A DNA stretch of 64,000 nt from Cyathus striatus (taxonomy: Eukaryota > Basidiomycota > Agaricomycetes > Agaricales > Nidulariaceae). Location of the stretch: contig JAOVFP010000006.1 in NCBI GenBank assembly GCA_025738555.1, positions 2,666,001 through 2,730,000 of the forward strand, written 5' to 3'. Below are positions 45,890-57,610 of the stretch, in pieces (the stretch's first letter is position 1; every line of letters begins with the position of its first letter). A program made the translations under genes and the position numbers. The notes under the pieces were generated by a model. That model searched no databases and was not told the origin of the DNA. It saw nothing but the letters and a program-made list of their open reading frames with translations.

Positions 45890-48320
45890 ATGAGTGAACA
45901 AGGTGTGCGTAAGTGCCTCTAGTCCATTTCATCTTCAGCAGGTGTTTGAACTGTGTTCCATTTGAATATGTGAAAGTTCTCAAGGGCAAGAGAGATCATG
46001 AGCTTCTAAGACCTTGTCAATACCTGATGAAAAGATGAAGATGCCTTTGAAGACTCACAATTCCTACTACAATGGCAAAAAAGGAGTCTTTTTCATTTTC
46101 TTCAAATCCTTCATTGACAGGTGTTTCATCTATGCATTCTTTGATTCCTTCCACCATCGAGTCCATCACCTCACCATTCACTGATCTCCAACCTACTTTA
46201 TCATTAATGAAACCACATTCATCATCCAGCTGGACTTGAACAATCCCTATACTATGGTACCTCAAAATTGAAATTGAGATTCATGCCTCCTGAAAATCAG
46301 AACTTTTTTACAAAAAACTTACTTTAGAGTAGACTCCATAACATACAACATGAGGTATGTGTACCTCTAATCCTTTGCATCCTTTGCAGGTGTTTGGACT
46401 GCATTCCTCTTGTGTTGTGTGAAGGTTGTCAGAGACAACACCCTCCAATATAAATAAAACAAACTAATGACTCCACACCCTTTACCCCACTCTCATTCTT
46501 GCTCTGCATACTTAAGATGTAATCTTGGTTACCACTATGAAATTAATTAAAAATATTGCATTCTCGAATTAAAGGATAGATGGTGCTGTTAAGTGGTATA
46601 TAATCACATAAACACTTCTACACCATTCTCCTTTTCTAACTTTCAAACACTCTTTATTGAATGTGAATTTATTTATTTAGTTACTTAATTACACTATAGA
46701 ATAGGTTGTGATATAAATATACTATGATTCAATCTGCAAAAAGAGGAAAGAACAAAATTTCAAATGATGTGCAGTATGTATATCTGCTGAATATATATAA
46801 CTGAACTTTATTGCTAGCTTTAGTTGAATACAAGTAGAAATGTAATTTTTCAATTCTTGTATTCTGAAAATTATAACTTTACTACAAAAGAAAATGTCAG
46901 TGTATCCTGGACAGAACACAGATACATGAGGTATTAGTACCCCCACCCTATTGTACCCTCTGCAGATGTTTGAACTACCTTCAATTTGGCTAGGCAAGGC
47001 AAAAATGACTCAATGCCCTGCATCCCACCTGAGTTCATCACTGGTAATATCAAGGTTGGAATCTTCTTTAGTTACATAAATATGAAACTAGCAATTAGCA
47101 AAAAGCACCCCCATCCTTGGAAACCATGAGATTGACTGTGCAGTTAAGAAGTGAATATAAATCACACATATACATCTACACCATCATGCCCTTTCTAACT
47201 TTCAAACATTATTCAAACATGACTTTTATTTATGGTTTGGTATAAAATTATGATACAATTATACCATGACCCAACTGACAAAATTGAGATATGTATACTT
47301 ATGGACTATGCACAATGTGTATATCTACACTATCTACTATACCACTGGCCCTTCCTTGTGTTTGAACACACTATTACTTATGCATGAGTGGACTACGAAT
47401 AAATAGTGCAGAATTTTATTGTTAACTTGAGTCAAACATGAGTTGGAAACAAATTTTCAAGTTCTGGTCTCTTTAAAATTATGACTTTATTACAAAAGAA
47501 ACACTCAGACTCGTCTCCGACTTATAACATGCAGTGTAGTGGCATGCATGAAGTGTTTGTACCTCTAATCCATTGCATTCTATGTAGGTATTTGAACCAA
47601 TTTTCATTTGAGTTGTGTTAAGGTTGTCAGAGGTTGCATCCTCTGATTTGTATAAACAAGCGAAAGAAATGATACTCTACAATCTACTTTTGCTCATTAC
47701 CAGTAAACTTGGGGCTCGAATTATGTTTAGTTATATGATTCTGGAACTAAGAAAAAGATACATCCACCAGAGACAAATGGTGCAGTCAACTCGAAAAGAT
47801 GTGTATAGACATACTTCTGTACCATCATATCTTTCTTACTTTCAAACAATAAATTTTGTTTATGGAGTTGATTGTGGTTTAATGGAGTGATTAAATTTGA
47901 GGTTGTGGTACGATGATATAATGATTCAATTTGAAAAAGAATTGATAGCTGGATATATGCGCGATGTGTACATCTACACCACTGTGCACTTTCTAGCCTT
48001 TCAACATGCTTTCGCTTTGAGTTACTTCTACGCACATATTATGCTTGAATCTTTCGAATTATGTGTATAGTATATATTATAGTACTTGAATATCAATGCC
48101 CGGAGAGTGGAGTACTGAATACATTGTACAGCACTTTACTATTTAGGCTGTAGTTGGCACGAAAATTCCATATTCACGTTCCCCGTGAAGTTACGACTTC
48201 ATTACAAAATAAAAAAATATTTATAGAACGACCCCATCTAATATACGACGTAAGCACTAGTGGTCGAGGTGTCTCTACTGAGTACTCCATTGCATCTTCA
48301 GCAGGTGTTCGAACGACGTT
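45890..48320 (+). repeat. Diverged tandem repeats upstream of LEA-like copy B
   Basis: A landmark like TTGCATCTTCAGCAGGTGTTTGAAC...CATTTGAGTTGTGTGAAGGTT recurs near 45940, 46385, 46965, 47590 and 48300. Each is followed by blocks like TCTACACCAT...CTTTCTAACTTTCAAACA and ACTTTATTACAAAA. The spacing is about 450-710 bp. The last unit joins directly onto the promoter of copy B, so the array seems to have grown from the 5' end of that gene and then become AT-rich. Confidence 0.6.
46020..46262 (+). pseudogene. Degenerate LEA-like exon 1 fragment
   Basis: 46080-46240 aligns with copy B exon 1 (48785-48915): AAGGAGTCTTTTTCATTTTC matches AAGGAGCCTTTGTCGTCTTC, and TTCATCTATGCATTCTTTGA matches TTCATCTACGCCATCTTCGA. 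Many differences are C-to-T or G-to-A. It lies in the first unit of the tandem array. Confidence 0.55.
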
Positions 48321-48510
48321 CCATTAGAGTCGTGAAGGTTCTGCCCAGAAGGCAACAGCGTCTGATGCAAACAAGCCAAACAAAGCACCTCATTTCCACG
48401 CCCCGGGCTCCACCCTCGCTCATGACCACCCCATTCGAATTCAGTACGCCATGGCCTTCGTCGTCATTACCGCGCATGACGTCAATTTTTCGTTGGAGTC
48501 CGGGAGACAT

Positions 48511-48518
48511 TATAAAAG
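48511..48518 (+). promoter_or_regulatory. TATA box for LEA-like copy B
   Basis: TATAAAAG lies 126-133 bp upstream of the ATG at 48644. Confidence 0.5.
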
Positions 48519-48643
48519 TGAGTTTCGGGGCTTATTTTCATTATCTACTCTTTTCCTTTTATTCAACACCCACAACGAATTTGACAGTTCAACGACTTTT
48601 ATACTTGCTTTTTGCTACTACTACTACTACTTGAACTAATACG

Positions 48644-51316
48644 ATGGCTTCTCTGCAACATACTCTTCCCGACCCCAAGGAACGCATTGATGATCCTGCT
48701 GGGTCGTGGGCTTCCAAGACCTTGTCGGCGCTTGATGACGAGGTACCTGTGAAGACTACCACTACTACCACCACCACGACCAAGGAGCCTTTGTCGTCTT
48801 CATCGACTGGTATTTCATCTACGCCATCTTCGACTCCTTCCACCACCACCAAGTCCACCACCTCACCGCTCACCGCTCACCAACCCACCTCATCCTCCAA
48901 CGAGACTCCATCCACAGCCCAGCTGGGCTCGAACAACCCCTTCCGCACCGGCTCTTCTACCACCTCAAGTTCAGTCCCTCGTGAAGATACGTCCATCATC
49001 GATGGCGCTGAGGAGCGCCATGAAGCGACGACGCCGGGCCTTTCTATTCCTGGCTCGTACCCTGGGACTCATGTTCCCCCTGCTGGCGTCGTAGCTGCCG
49101 ATTTGGAGAAGGTCAAGGAGAGCGCACAGGGTTTTTTTGCTAGTGCGGGGGAGACTGTCAAGTCGTATTTGCCTGAGAGCGTTCAGAGCTATTTGCGTAA
49201 GTGTTTTCTCTCATTTTCGTGTTTCATTTTCTCTTTTTTCCACACTTCGCTCCCATTTTCCTTCGTTCCCGTTCCCTTTCTTCGTTATATGTCTCAATGT
49301 TCTGATCCCTTGACCATCTTCTCGCACTGCGGTGCTTCGTTCATTTCACTCTTCCTTTCTTCGTTCCCTCACCTCCTTTATTGTTGAATCATATGCTGAC
49401 GTTCATCCTCCTAGCCGGCTCACCAACAGCACCCTCCACCCTCCCTACAACGGAAGGTACCAACCCTAGTACACATACCGCCACCGGCCCCCTCCCCGGC
49501 TCAAACAGCGAATACGGCGTAGCTCTCCTCCCAGACGAGAAAGAACCCACTACGACGAAGAAAGTAGGCGAGAAAGCGATGTTTGCTGCTGGTGCCGTCG
49601 CAGGCGCTGGCGTAGCTGGCGCCAAGTGCGTAGGCGATACTGCGTATAACAACGCGCCGAGTGGTGAGCAGGTGAAGACGCTTACGGGCAATGCGGCTGG
49701 TATTGCGTACGAGTACGTGCCTTCTACCGAGCAAGTCAAGAATGCGGGAAGTGCAGTGGGCAATACGGCTGTGAATGTGGGGAGTACGGCTGCTAGTTAT
49801 GTTCCGTCTACTGGGCAGATTCGGAATGCAGGCAGTGCGGTCGTTGGGGGTGCTGCTGGGTATGTGCCGTCTACGAAGGGGATTAAGGAGATTGTGGAGG
49901 GGTATTTGCCTGAGAAGGTTAAGGAGTATCTTCGTATGTCTTTTCATTTTCGTTTCTTACTTTGAACTAATTCTTCGTGTTTAGCTGCTTCTGTAGTCGG
50001 TTCCACTGCACCCACCACCACGCTGCCATCCGAGGAGGTAGGACAGAACACCTCTCCGAAGACGCGTACGGCCGTTGGCCCGCTCCCTGGTCCCCCTGGA
50101 GAGAAAGACGTAGCCATTCTCCCCGACGAGAAGACTTCTTCCTCCCATACCTCCACTTATCACCCCACAGGCACCTCAACAACATTCAAACCCACCCTCC
50201 CATCCGACGAAGTCGGCCAGTCTCCCTCCACGCACACAGCTACCGGCCCTCTTCCTTCCGGCGAAGGCGTAGCGATTCCACCAGCGCAGAGGACGCATGA
50301 CTCTGCGACCACGGGCGGAATGGCTGATTTACGCGGGACGAGTCTCGCTAGGCTCCCTGAGGAGACGAGGCTTGATGGGAGTAGGGCGGGGCTGCCTGGG
50401 TATATGGGTGGGTTGGATCATTCTTCTCGAGGTTCGTTTTTTTCGTTTCTTATGTTGGAGAGTTGTATTTATGGGAGGTGTAGGAACGAAAGATCTGTCC
50501 AGTGCACCGACGTCATTCAAGGAAGTCCGCGCTACTTCCTCTGTTCCTCACTCCTCTGGAGCGGATAGTCAGGCTTCGACAAGGACGCTTCATGGGTCCA
50601 TCGCTGAGCGCAATGAGGAGAGGGAGAGGGAGAAGGAGAAGAAGGGCGTTGTTGGTGAGACGAAGGATACGCTTAAGAAGGCCGAAGTGAAGGTCGCTGA
50701 GAAGGTTCCTGGTGTCGGTTCTAAGGTTTGTCTTTTGAGTTTATCGTTTTTTGGGAGATACTGATGGTTGGATTAGGATAAAAATACTTCTTCCACCACT
50801 GCTTCGCGCGATGCGAACTCTAGCTCTACATCAGGTGCTGGTGATAGGTTGGCAGCTGCCGCTGCTGGATCTACCGTTGCGGGTGCTCCGTACCCCGCAA
50901 AGACTACTGGTCCTTCGGGTGTAACGACTGCGTCTCATGGACCTGATGCGACCCGTCGTGACTTTACGTCTACCTCCACGTCCGGGGAGCCATCGAAGGA
51001 CGGCAAGCACACTGGTGCTATGGGAGAACAGCGATACGTCCCCTCCGCTGATACGCATGCGTCGAGTTCACAGGCTTCCTCCATCCCTCCCACCGTTCCA
51101 CCTAAATCCTCGTCATCAACTACTTCCCCTACCACAACCTCCGCTTCGCAGGCTAAAGCCGACCCCGCCGCGCGCAGGGCATCAGTGGACAGCGGCAAAA
51201 AGGAGAAACACGGTTTCATGGATAAGTTGAAGGGCGAGGTGAAGGTTCTTAGTGGCAAGCTTGGCCATGATGAGGAGAAGATAGAGGAAGGGAGACGGAT
51301 GATGGGGAAGAATTAG
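48644..51316 (+). CDS. LEA-like disordered repeat protein, copy B (intact)
   Basis: Five exons: 48644..49196, 49415..49933, 49985..50431, 50484..50725, 50777..51316, 767 codons including stop, all junctions in phase. The first intron is 218 bp; the others are about 51 bp. Exon 2 has about five Tyr-containing modules (YNNAPSGEQVKTLTG, YEYVPSTEQVKNAGS, YVPSTGQIRNAGS, YVPSTKGIKEIVE), each module set ending in YLPEKVKEYL at an exon end. Exons 2 and 3 repeat TLPSxExGxxxSxxTxTGPLP with GVA(L/I)LPDEK. The C-terminus HGFMDKLKGEVKVLSGKLGH is nearly that of copy A. The whole protein is charged and low in hydrophobics, so a soluble stress-protective role is a guess. Degenerate tandem copies of its 5' end lie upstream, and pseudogene copy C lies downstream. 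Confidence 0.85.
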
Positions 51317-52388
51317 GGATTTGAGATTGTGTTAATGGGATTTTTGGACGCTTTGTTAGGTAGTTAGCTGACGTTGTACGATATGATCAAGAAGTGAATA
51401 TTGTAATTTTGTTTTTTGGTCTTTTTCTTTTTCTTTTTCTTTGCGTGCGGGTGAGATTGAATGGGGAAAATGAATGTAAGGACGTTTTGGAGTGATCTGA
51501 CGTGTACTGGTTCACTATCTGACCGTTGCAGTACATGTATTGTATTTACTGTATTGGGTTTGAAGGGGTTGTATTTGTATTAAAGATATTGACAGTATCG
51601 TCAATCAGTAGTTCGTGTTGGGCAAATTTCTCCGCATTCTCGTGCTCTTCTGACCTCAAATTTTACGTCTGTTATCTAGTACGAGTATTACTTACACTTG
51701 AATATCACTTTTTATTATGAAGAATCTATCCACCAACAGTCATACATATAACACACCATCGAGAAACAGTTATCTATTGCTGCCAACCGTACCGTAGGCA
51801 GTATACTTATTGCAAAGAAGCCTTGGTATCAGTTCAAGTCTGTCATTGGAGTTGAGTCTACGGAAAGAGTATATCCAATGAACCATCAACAAGGAGCGAG
51901 ATGTACTGGTTGGATTATGGATAAGGCAAAAACGGAACTTCACGTAGTCATTCCCCGAATCCTCCGTTCGATTCTCGATCTTCGCCATCAGTATCTCGAA
52001 ATTCGAATAGCTTCCGTCTTCTTCCTATGCTTGTGTTGACAAGGAGGTTAGATCCAGCACTTGGACGTGTATAGCTTGAGCTTGATGTTACACGAAATTC
52101 GAGGAAGATATCACTATGGCGATGTGAAAGAGAGAGACTGGAGAATCAGTGGGAGAAAGGCTGGAGAACATGTTGAGAGCACGGCATTGAGTCAAACGGG
52201 CAAGCGATGGAATGTAAAACCAGTCAGATCTGGTAAGATATACCGTGGGAATACATAGCATAAGCGGATAATAAAGTACTTAAAGAAGTTAAGCGGCATT
52301 CAAGCTCATCGTCGCATGTTTACCATCTTTCTTAACCTTTTTAACACGTCGGCTTCCCTTGCATTATCAAGCACACCATCAACACGCC
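51317..52388. other. Intergenic between copy B and the next gene
   Basis: It contains the copy B 3' flank, whose start (GGGATTTTTGGACGCTTTGTTA) is repeated after copy C at about 54150. The open frame at 52061-52258 has no support. Confidence 0.45.
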
Positions 52389-52856
52389 ATGTCTCACACT
52401 TCTCAGGTGAATGCCCCATCTGCCAATGAGATTAGAAATGTCACTATATTATTGAATACACGGGAGTTGCTCGAGAAGTGCAAATGGGCTGAGATAGCCC
52501 AAGGAAACTGGAGTGATACTTCACATTCACACTTTTTCACGGAAAATATCCTGAAGGAGAAAATACTCTCGTGGCATATGAAGTGCCAAATGCGATGCCT
52601 CACCAGAAGCCTTCAGAATAGCTGGGAGGCAACGGACGCAGCTGACCGTGCTGGCAATCTGTCAAGGCTGATGCGCGAAACGGAGGAACTGCTGCAAGAT
52701 ATCCAAAAGTATGACGACGACATCGACGAAATTCTCCTGGGGGATGACCAGGAAGAGGATGAAAAGAAGGAAAAAATCAACCTTATGCAGGAACGATGGT
52801 TTGAGGAGAGCAACGTGTACCATCGCCTACAATACCAGTCCTTTGGATTTAGGTGA
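52389..52856 (+). CDS. Small acidic helical protein, unknown function
   Basis: Intronless frame of 155 codons from ATG 52389 (CACGCCATG context) to TGA. The frame is open upstream, but the next in-frame methionine-like start is a TTG, so the ATG is used. The product begins MSHTSQVNAPSANEIRNVT and is largely helix-forming, with a heptad-like stretch (LSRLMRETEELLQDIQKYDD) and an acidic run ending EILLGDDQEEDEKKEKI. There is no signal peptide, membrane segment or known domain. It sits exactly where the 5' two thirds of LEA-like copy C should be, so it arrived by insertion or fusion at that breakpoint. It could be a mobile-element passenger or a young gene; I do not recognise it. Confidence 0.55.
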   Translation: MSHTSQVNAPSANEIRNVTILLNTRELLEKCKWAEIAQGNWSDTSHSHFFTENILKEKILSWHMKCQMRCLTRSLQNSWEATDAADRAGNLSRLMRETEELLQDIQKYDDDIDEILLGDDQEEDEKKEKINLMQERWFEESNVYHRLQYQSFGFR

Positions 52857-52961
52857 GATGGCATAGCAGATAGCTTCGGTGTTGGTATGAACTGATCAAT
52901 TTTAACTCTAAGTATATTTCACTCCGAAAAACACCAAACGGAATGGAAACAAGAGCCGTGT

Positions 52962-54130
52962 TTTACCTCATCTTCACACCCCACGGACACCTCAACGACA
53001 TTCAAAACCACCCTCCCATCCGACGAACTCGGCCACTCCCCCTCCACGTACACAGCTACCGGTCCTCTTCCCTCCGGCGAAGGCGTAGCGATTCCACCAG
53101 CTCAGAGGACGCATGACTTTGCGACGACGGGCGGAATGGCTGATTTGCACGGGTCGAGTCTCACTAGGCTTCCTGAGGAGACGAGGGTCGATGAGAGTAG
53201 GGTGGGGTTAGTGGATGGTTCGGATCATTCTGTTCGAGGTACGTTTTTTCTATTCTATTCTAACGCGTTGGGAATTTGTATTGATGAGAGATATAGGAAC
53301 GAAAGACCTTTCTAGCGCACCGACGTCATTCAAGGATGTCCACACCACGTCGACTGCTCCTCGCTCCTTTGGAGCTGATAGTCAAGCTTCGACGAGGACA
53401 CTTCATGGGTCTATTGTGGAGCGTAATGAGGAGCAGGAGAGGGAGAACGAGAAGCAGGGCGTTGTTAGCGAGACGAAGGATACGTTGAAGAAGACGGAGG
53501 AGAAGGTTGCTGAGAAGGTTCCTGGTGTTGGACCTAAGGTTTGTGCTTTTGTGTTTATCGTTTTCAATTTGGAGATACCGATAGCTGGGTTAGGATAAGA
53601 ACGCTACTTCCACCTCTGCTTCGCGCGATGTGAACTCTACCTCTACATCGGGAGCTGGGGAAATGATGGAAGCTGCCGCTGCTGGATCTACCGTTGCAGG
53701 TATTTCGTACCCCACGACGACCACTGGTCCTTCGGGCGTAACCACTGCTTCCCATGGATCTGATGCAACTCGTCGGTAATTTACGTCTTCCACCACATCC
53801 TCTGACAACAAACTCGCTGTTGCAATGGAACAGCTATACGTCACCTCGACTGAAACGCATACATCGAGTTCTCAGTCTACCTCCTCCGTTCCTCTCTCCG
53901 TCCCCCCTAAATCATCGACGCAAACTCAGGCTACTTCCCACCCTTCAGCAACTACCCCCGCTTCGCAAGCTAGAGCCGACCACGCGCAGGGCATCATCAG
54001 TGGACAGTAGGGAAAAGGAGAAACATGGCTTTCAGGATAAGTTGAAGGGCGAGGATAATATTCTCAGTGGCAAGCTTGGGCATGATGAAGATAAGATTGA
54101 GGAAGGGAGATAGATCATGGGAAAGAATTA
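52962..54130 (+). pseudogene. LEA-like copy C, 5' truncated with stops
   Basis: The copy starts inside exon 3 of the copy B arrangement (GTSTTF-type block, then TATGPLPSGEGVAIPPAQRT and GGMADLHGSSLTRLPEETR). It continues through exon 4 (TKDLSSAPTSFKDVHTTS) and exon 5 with conserved introns. In exon 5 a TAA follows GSDATRR at about 53779, a frameshift occurs near 53995, and a TAG interrupts EEGR near the C-terminus. The normal terminal stop is mutated to TAT. The 3' flank still matches copy B, which marks a tandem duplication. Confidence 0.8.
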
Positions 54131-54591
54131 TGGATTTGAAATTGTATTAATGGGATTTTTGGACGCTTTGTTACGTAGTTGGCTTTTGTACCATATGATC
54201 AAGTAAAATCAGTTTTTTTGGTGGTTGTGTTCTGCTTTGCTTTGCGTGTGCGTGAGATTTGAATGGGGTAAAATCAAAAATATTACTTCAATATTAATGT
54301 ACAGTGATATGATAGTGAGGTCCAGGAGAGCGATGTACTGGTTTACTATCGGAGCGTTGAGGTATACTTTGTGTACATGTACTGTATTTACAATGGTACT
54401 GCGTTTGAAGAGGGGGGTTTGTAATTTTTTATAAAAACACCCATTCCAGGCTGCGAACCAACATAAACTTGTATATTTACAAGAAGAGAAATTAAGTGAG
54501 ATGCAGACTGAAGTACTACCAGTGTAGGGTTGAAAACAAAATAACGGTACGTATTAAAGGAAGATGAACAAACGAAACTCTCTTCAAAGAA
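54131..54591. other. 3' flank of copy C, no gene
   Basis: About 250 bp match the flank after copy B. The remainder leads into a tRNA-like repeat. No coding signal. Confidence 0.5.
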
Positions 54592-54688
54592 GTCCGACCT
54601 CGAGTTGAACGAGGATCTTTCACAGATAACATAGCGTACAGTCGACGTTCGATATTTCGTGAATGCACTACGCTTGTGCTATCGGACC
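54592..54688 (-). repeat. tRNA-like repeat, 97 nt, well preserved
   Basis: Minus strand: GGTCCGA / TCGGACT ends, D-arm-like GCACAAGCGTAGTGC, an extended middle arm with pairing TTCAC / GTGAA, and a T-arm CCTCG-TTCAACT-CGAGG. Compared with the GGTCTGA / TCAGACC copies, one stem pair changed on both sides. Confidence 0.75.
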
Positions 54689-54763
54689 GTTACAAATGTG
54701 TGATATTGATGTTATTTTGAGTGTTTCTGTGAGTCGTGGCTTCGTTTCTGATTGATCGCTATC

Positions 54764-55072
54764 GGTAAGCACCGGGGCTGCGAAGTGTTTCGTCACCGAG
54801 AGGGTGACTGATTTCAAATGTGGTAGAGCGGAATCAATTACTTACCGTTGTAATAGTTTGAAATCATTGCTTGTATGTAGAAGTGTATATAAATGAAATC
54901 AATGAGAAAATGGAATCAATAAGGTAACGAAATCAATAAAAAGAAATCTATTAGAAATCAAATGTACAAGCCATGATTTCAAATTATTACAATGGTAATT
55001 GATTCCGCTCTACCATATTTGAAATCAATCACCCTCTCGATGATGAAACATTTTGCAGCCCCAGTGCTTACC
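54764..55072. mobile_element. Palindromic foldback MITE, 309 bp
   Basis: The ends GGTAAGCACCGGGG...TGTTTCGTCACCGAGAGGGTGA and TCACCCTCTCGATGATGAAACA...CCCCAGTGCTTACC are inverted repeats of about 110 bp around a short AT-rich centre with repeated GAAATCAAT. The termini match the 970-bp element at 27005-27977. No coding. Confidence 0.8.
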
Positions 55073-55329
55073 CAGGCGCCCAGGTCCCAACGCCATCACA
55101 TGACAGAAACAAACAACGTCAGAGCCTGTTTTTCGATTTGCTTCCTCTAGGTGACTACCACTGGCCCTTCCGCTAGAACCACCAATTTCATGGCATCTGC
55201 CCTTCCCACCTTTATATAACACACGCTAATGTCCAACGAAATACTAGCAATTAGCAGCTCCTTGAGCTGGCACGCCTGAAATCGAAGAACACCCAGAATT
55301 ATGCAACTCGGACATTAGGAATGAGGTCA

Positions 55330-56440
55330 GGCAGGACCATCCCCGAAAACCAGGTTCCTCAGCCAGCAGGCGCTGTCGCTACGGATTTGGATAAGTGAAA
55401 GAGGGTGCACAGGGAATTATAGGTAGTATGGGCGAGACGGTATATGGCAGAGTGTGTTAAAAGCTATCTACGTGAGTGTTTTCTCTGTTGTGTTTCTCCT
55501 CTTCGTCTTTACTATTTTTCGTCTTAAGTTCATATTTCACAAAGTCATACTATCATGACTTGTCGCACCCTCCCAAGCACACACCGCTATCAAGCCCTAG
55601 CCGTCTCGACAGGCGGGAAATGCGTAGCAATACTCCCTGACAAGAAGTTGTACTCCTCAAAGGCTCCTCCCTCGCTTCCAAATGCACCTCCTTGAGCACC
55701 CTCCCACAATGACGTGGACTTGTGGCGTGAAGTACCCGGTCCCGAACCTAGGACGATGAAGAAGTGGGTGAATAGTGCGAAGCATCTGGGCACTCCAGCG
55801 TAGGAGGGTGCGCAGGTGGTAAGCTTACGACGTATATGTGCGGTGCGCTGGGGTTGCATGTCTGCTGAGCAAGTAAGAAGTGCAGGGAGTACGGCTTCCG
55901 GATTCGAGCTATGCACCATGCACCGAGGAGATTAAGAGTGTGGGCTCGACTGCTACGTCCAGTGTTTCTTTCATGGGATCGATTGAACGTTGGGTGGGTG
56001 CTACCGCGCGGCGCAAGATATTTGCGCTACACGCTGAGGATTAAGGAGACTGGAGGGATGTTTGTCGGAGAAGGTTATGGAGTATACTTGTATGTCTTAT
56101 TTCTTTTCTCTTTTTAGTTGTTCTGACACTTCGTGTTTGGCTCCTTCAGTACTATTGGTGCAACTGCTCCCACCCCCACTCTTCCATTCGAAAATATGGT
56201 AGATAATGTCCACTAGTACTACTATGGTGGGCCACATCGCAGCCTTAGAACCTCCCCGAAGACATGCACGGCCTAGCTATTCTTCAGGAAAAGAAGGCGT
56301 CATACACCTCTCTTACCTCGCCAGCACCTCTGCCACATTCAAAACCATTCTCTCATTAGATGAAGTGGGGCACAATCCCTGAAATTATCCGCTAACGGCC
56401 CTTTTCCCTCGGGTGGGGCGTAGGGTGAAGGCGTATTATT
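55330..56440 (+). pseudogene. LEA-like copy remnant (exons 1-3 region)
   Basis: 55350-55480 matches the end of copy B exon 1 (GTCGCTACGGATTTGGA; CTATCTACGTGAGTGTTTTC at the donor). 55590-55640 and 55740-56090 match exon 2 (GCGTAGCAATACTCCCTGAC; GAGCAAGTAAGAAGTGCAGG). 56150-56430 matches exon 3 (ACTGCTCCCACCCCCACTCT; AAAACCATTCTCTCATTAGA). Stops and shifts are everywhere. The order and strand equal copy B, so this is a third member of the plus-strand tandem set, not the missing half of copy C. Confidence 0.65.
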
Positions 56441-57454
56441 CAACCATCATTCTGTTATTTCACGCTATGGTCTAGTATCGGACTGACGTTGGATGGCAGG
56501 CGCGGCAAAAGGAAAGTCAACGGGTTAACAGAGAGAGACACTCTGCCGATCATTCTACTGAACAATGGATTCCTCTTCGGTTCCCATTAACATTTTTGAC
56601 GATAATCCCCAAATAATCCCGACTTAATCTCAGCCAAATCCAAACGTCTTGGAAGACCGTGCGATATCGAAGAAGGAAGAGGCTGAAACTATTGGCGGTA
56701 AGGGTTCCGGTACGCCTTGAGTGATCAGCGAGTGATATCAGAACTTGACTCACCGACATTTTTTAATAGTTTTTAAGTCTCCCATTGCTATTCAAGCGCA
56801 CAGTGAAACCCAAAGGGCTTAATATGGATCACCTACATACGCTCAAATGCTAGTACACTTTTTTACTGTATGTATAAGTGCTCTGAATACTAGAGATAGT
56901 AAGTGCTCTGTACGTCTGCTTATCTGGCAGGAGGATGGTGAGGCAGGGTCTTAACTAATACTCGGGCCGTTATTCCATTGTTATATGACGAACATTCGAG
57001 AAGCGAACGCTTCTTCTCTCTCTCTATTCACTTTACGTTTCAAGATAAGATGCACCAGACATATTAGGCTTGAAAAATAGCGCATGGTGAATAGTGATGT
57101 GTTCTATTTACATACACATTGGCATTGACTCGACAGCATTCGTCCGACTTAAACCGATGCTTATCTTACCCTATTTTGCAGTGCTAGCTTGTGGCTGGTA
57201 GGCCCGAGCGCTATAAACCCATCGGACAAGTGCTCGTGAGTTCACTACTGGCCTTAATGCTCGCAATTTACTTATGTACATGTAGCATATGCACAAGGTA
57301 GCGGCGTCATCTCGATTTCGCTTCAGGAGTACTTCCGCTCCCGGCGGCACATGATTTTGCTGGGGGTTCGGTCGTTCGGATCTTGTAAGCGACATGCCCG
57401 CACTCGGCAAACCATTTGTAGACGAAGTTCTGAACTCGTGGACATGAATTTCGA
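56441..57454. other. Intergenic upstream of the transporter
   Basis: No feature recognised. Short frames at 56550-56759 and 57171-57410 lack support. Confidence 0.4.
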
Positions 57455-57462
57455 TATAAAAG
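57455..57462 (+). promoter_or_regulatory. TATA box for the MFS transporter
   Basis: TATAAAAG lies 149-156 bp upstream of the ATG at 57611. Confidence 0.45.
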
Positions 57463-57610
57463 TGAGGCGATTATTGTAAGCCCGTGCTCCTTTGACTCGA
57501 CCTCTGGTTATTCAGAGGTAGCATATTTTCAAATTATTTAACCAGCCCACCTCTGGCTTTCTTCTGCCATATCCTTACTTTCTTTTCTGCTCTCTTCACC
57601 CTAGTCAGTC

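Noticed and set aside
49389..49947. Minus-strand frames opposite LEA-like copy B exon 2
   Set aside because: They are shadows of the repeated Gly/Ala/Tyr modules. The sense strand has consistent exon phases and a family match.
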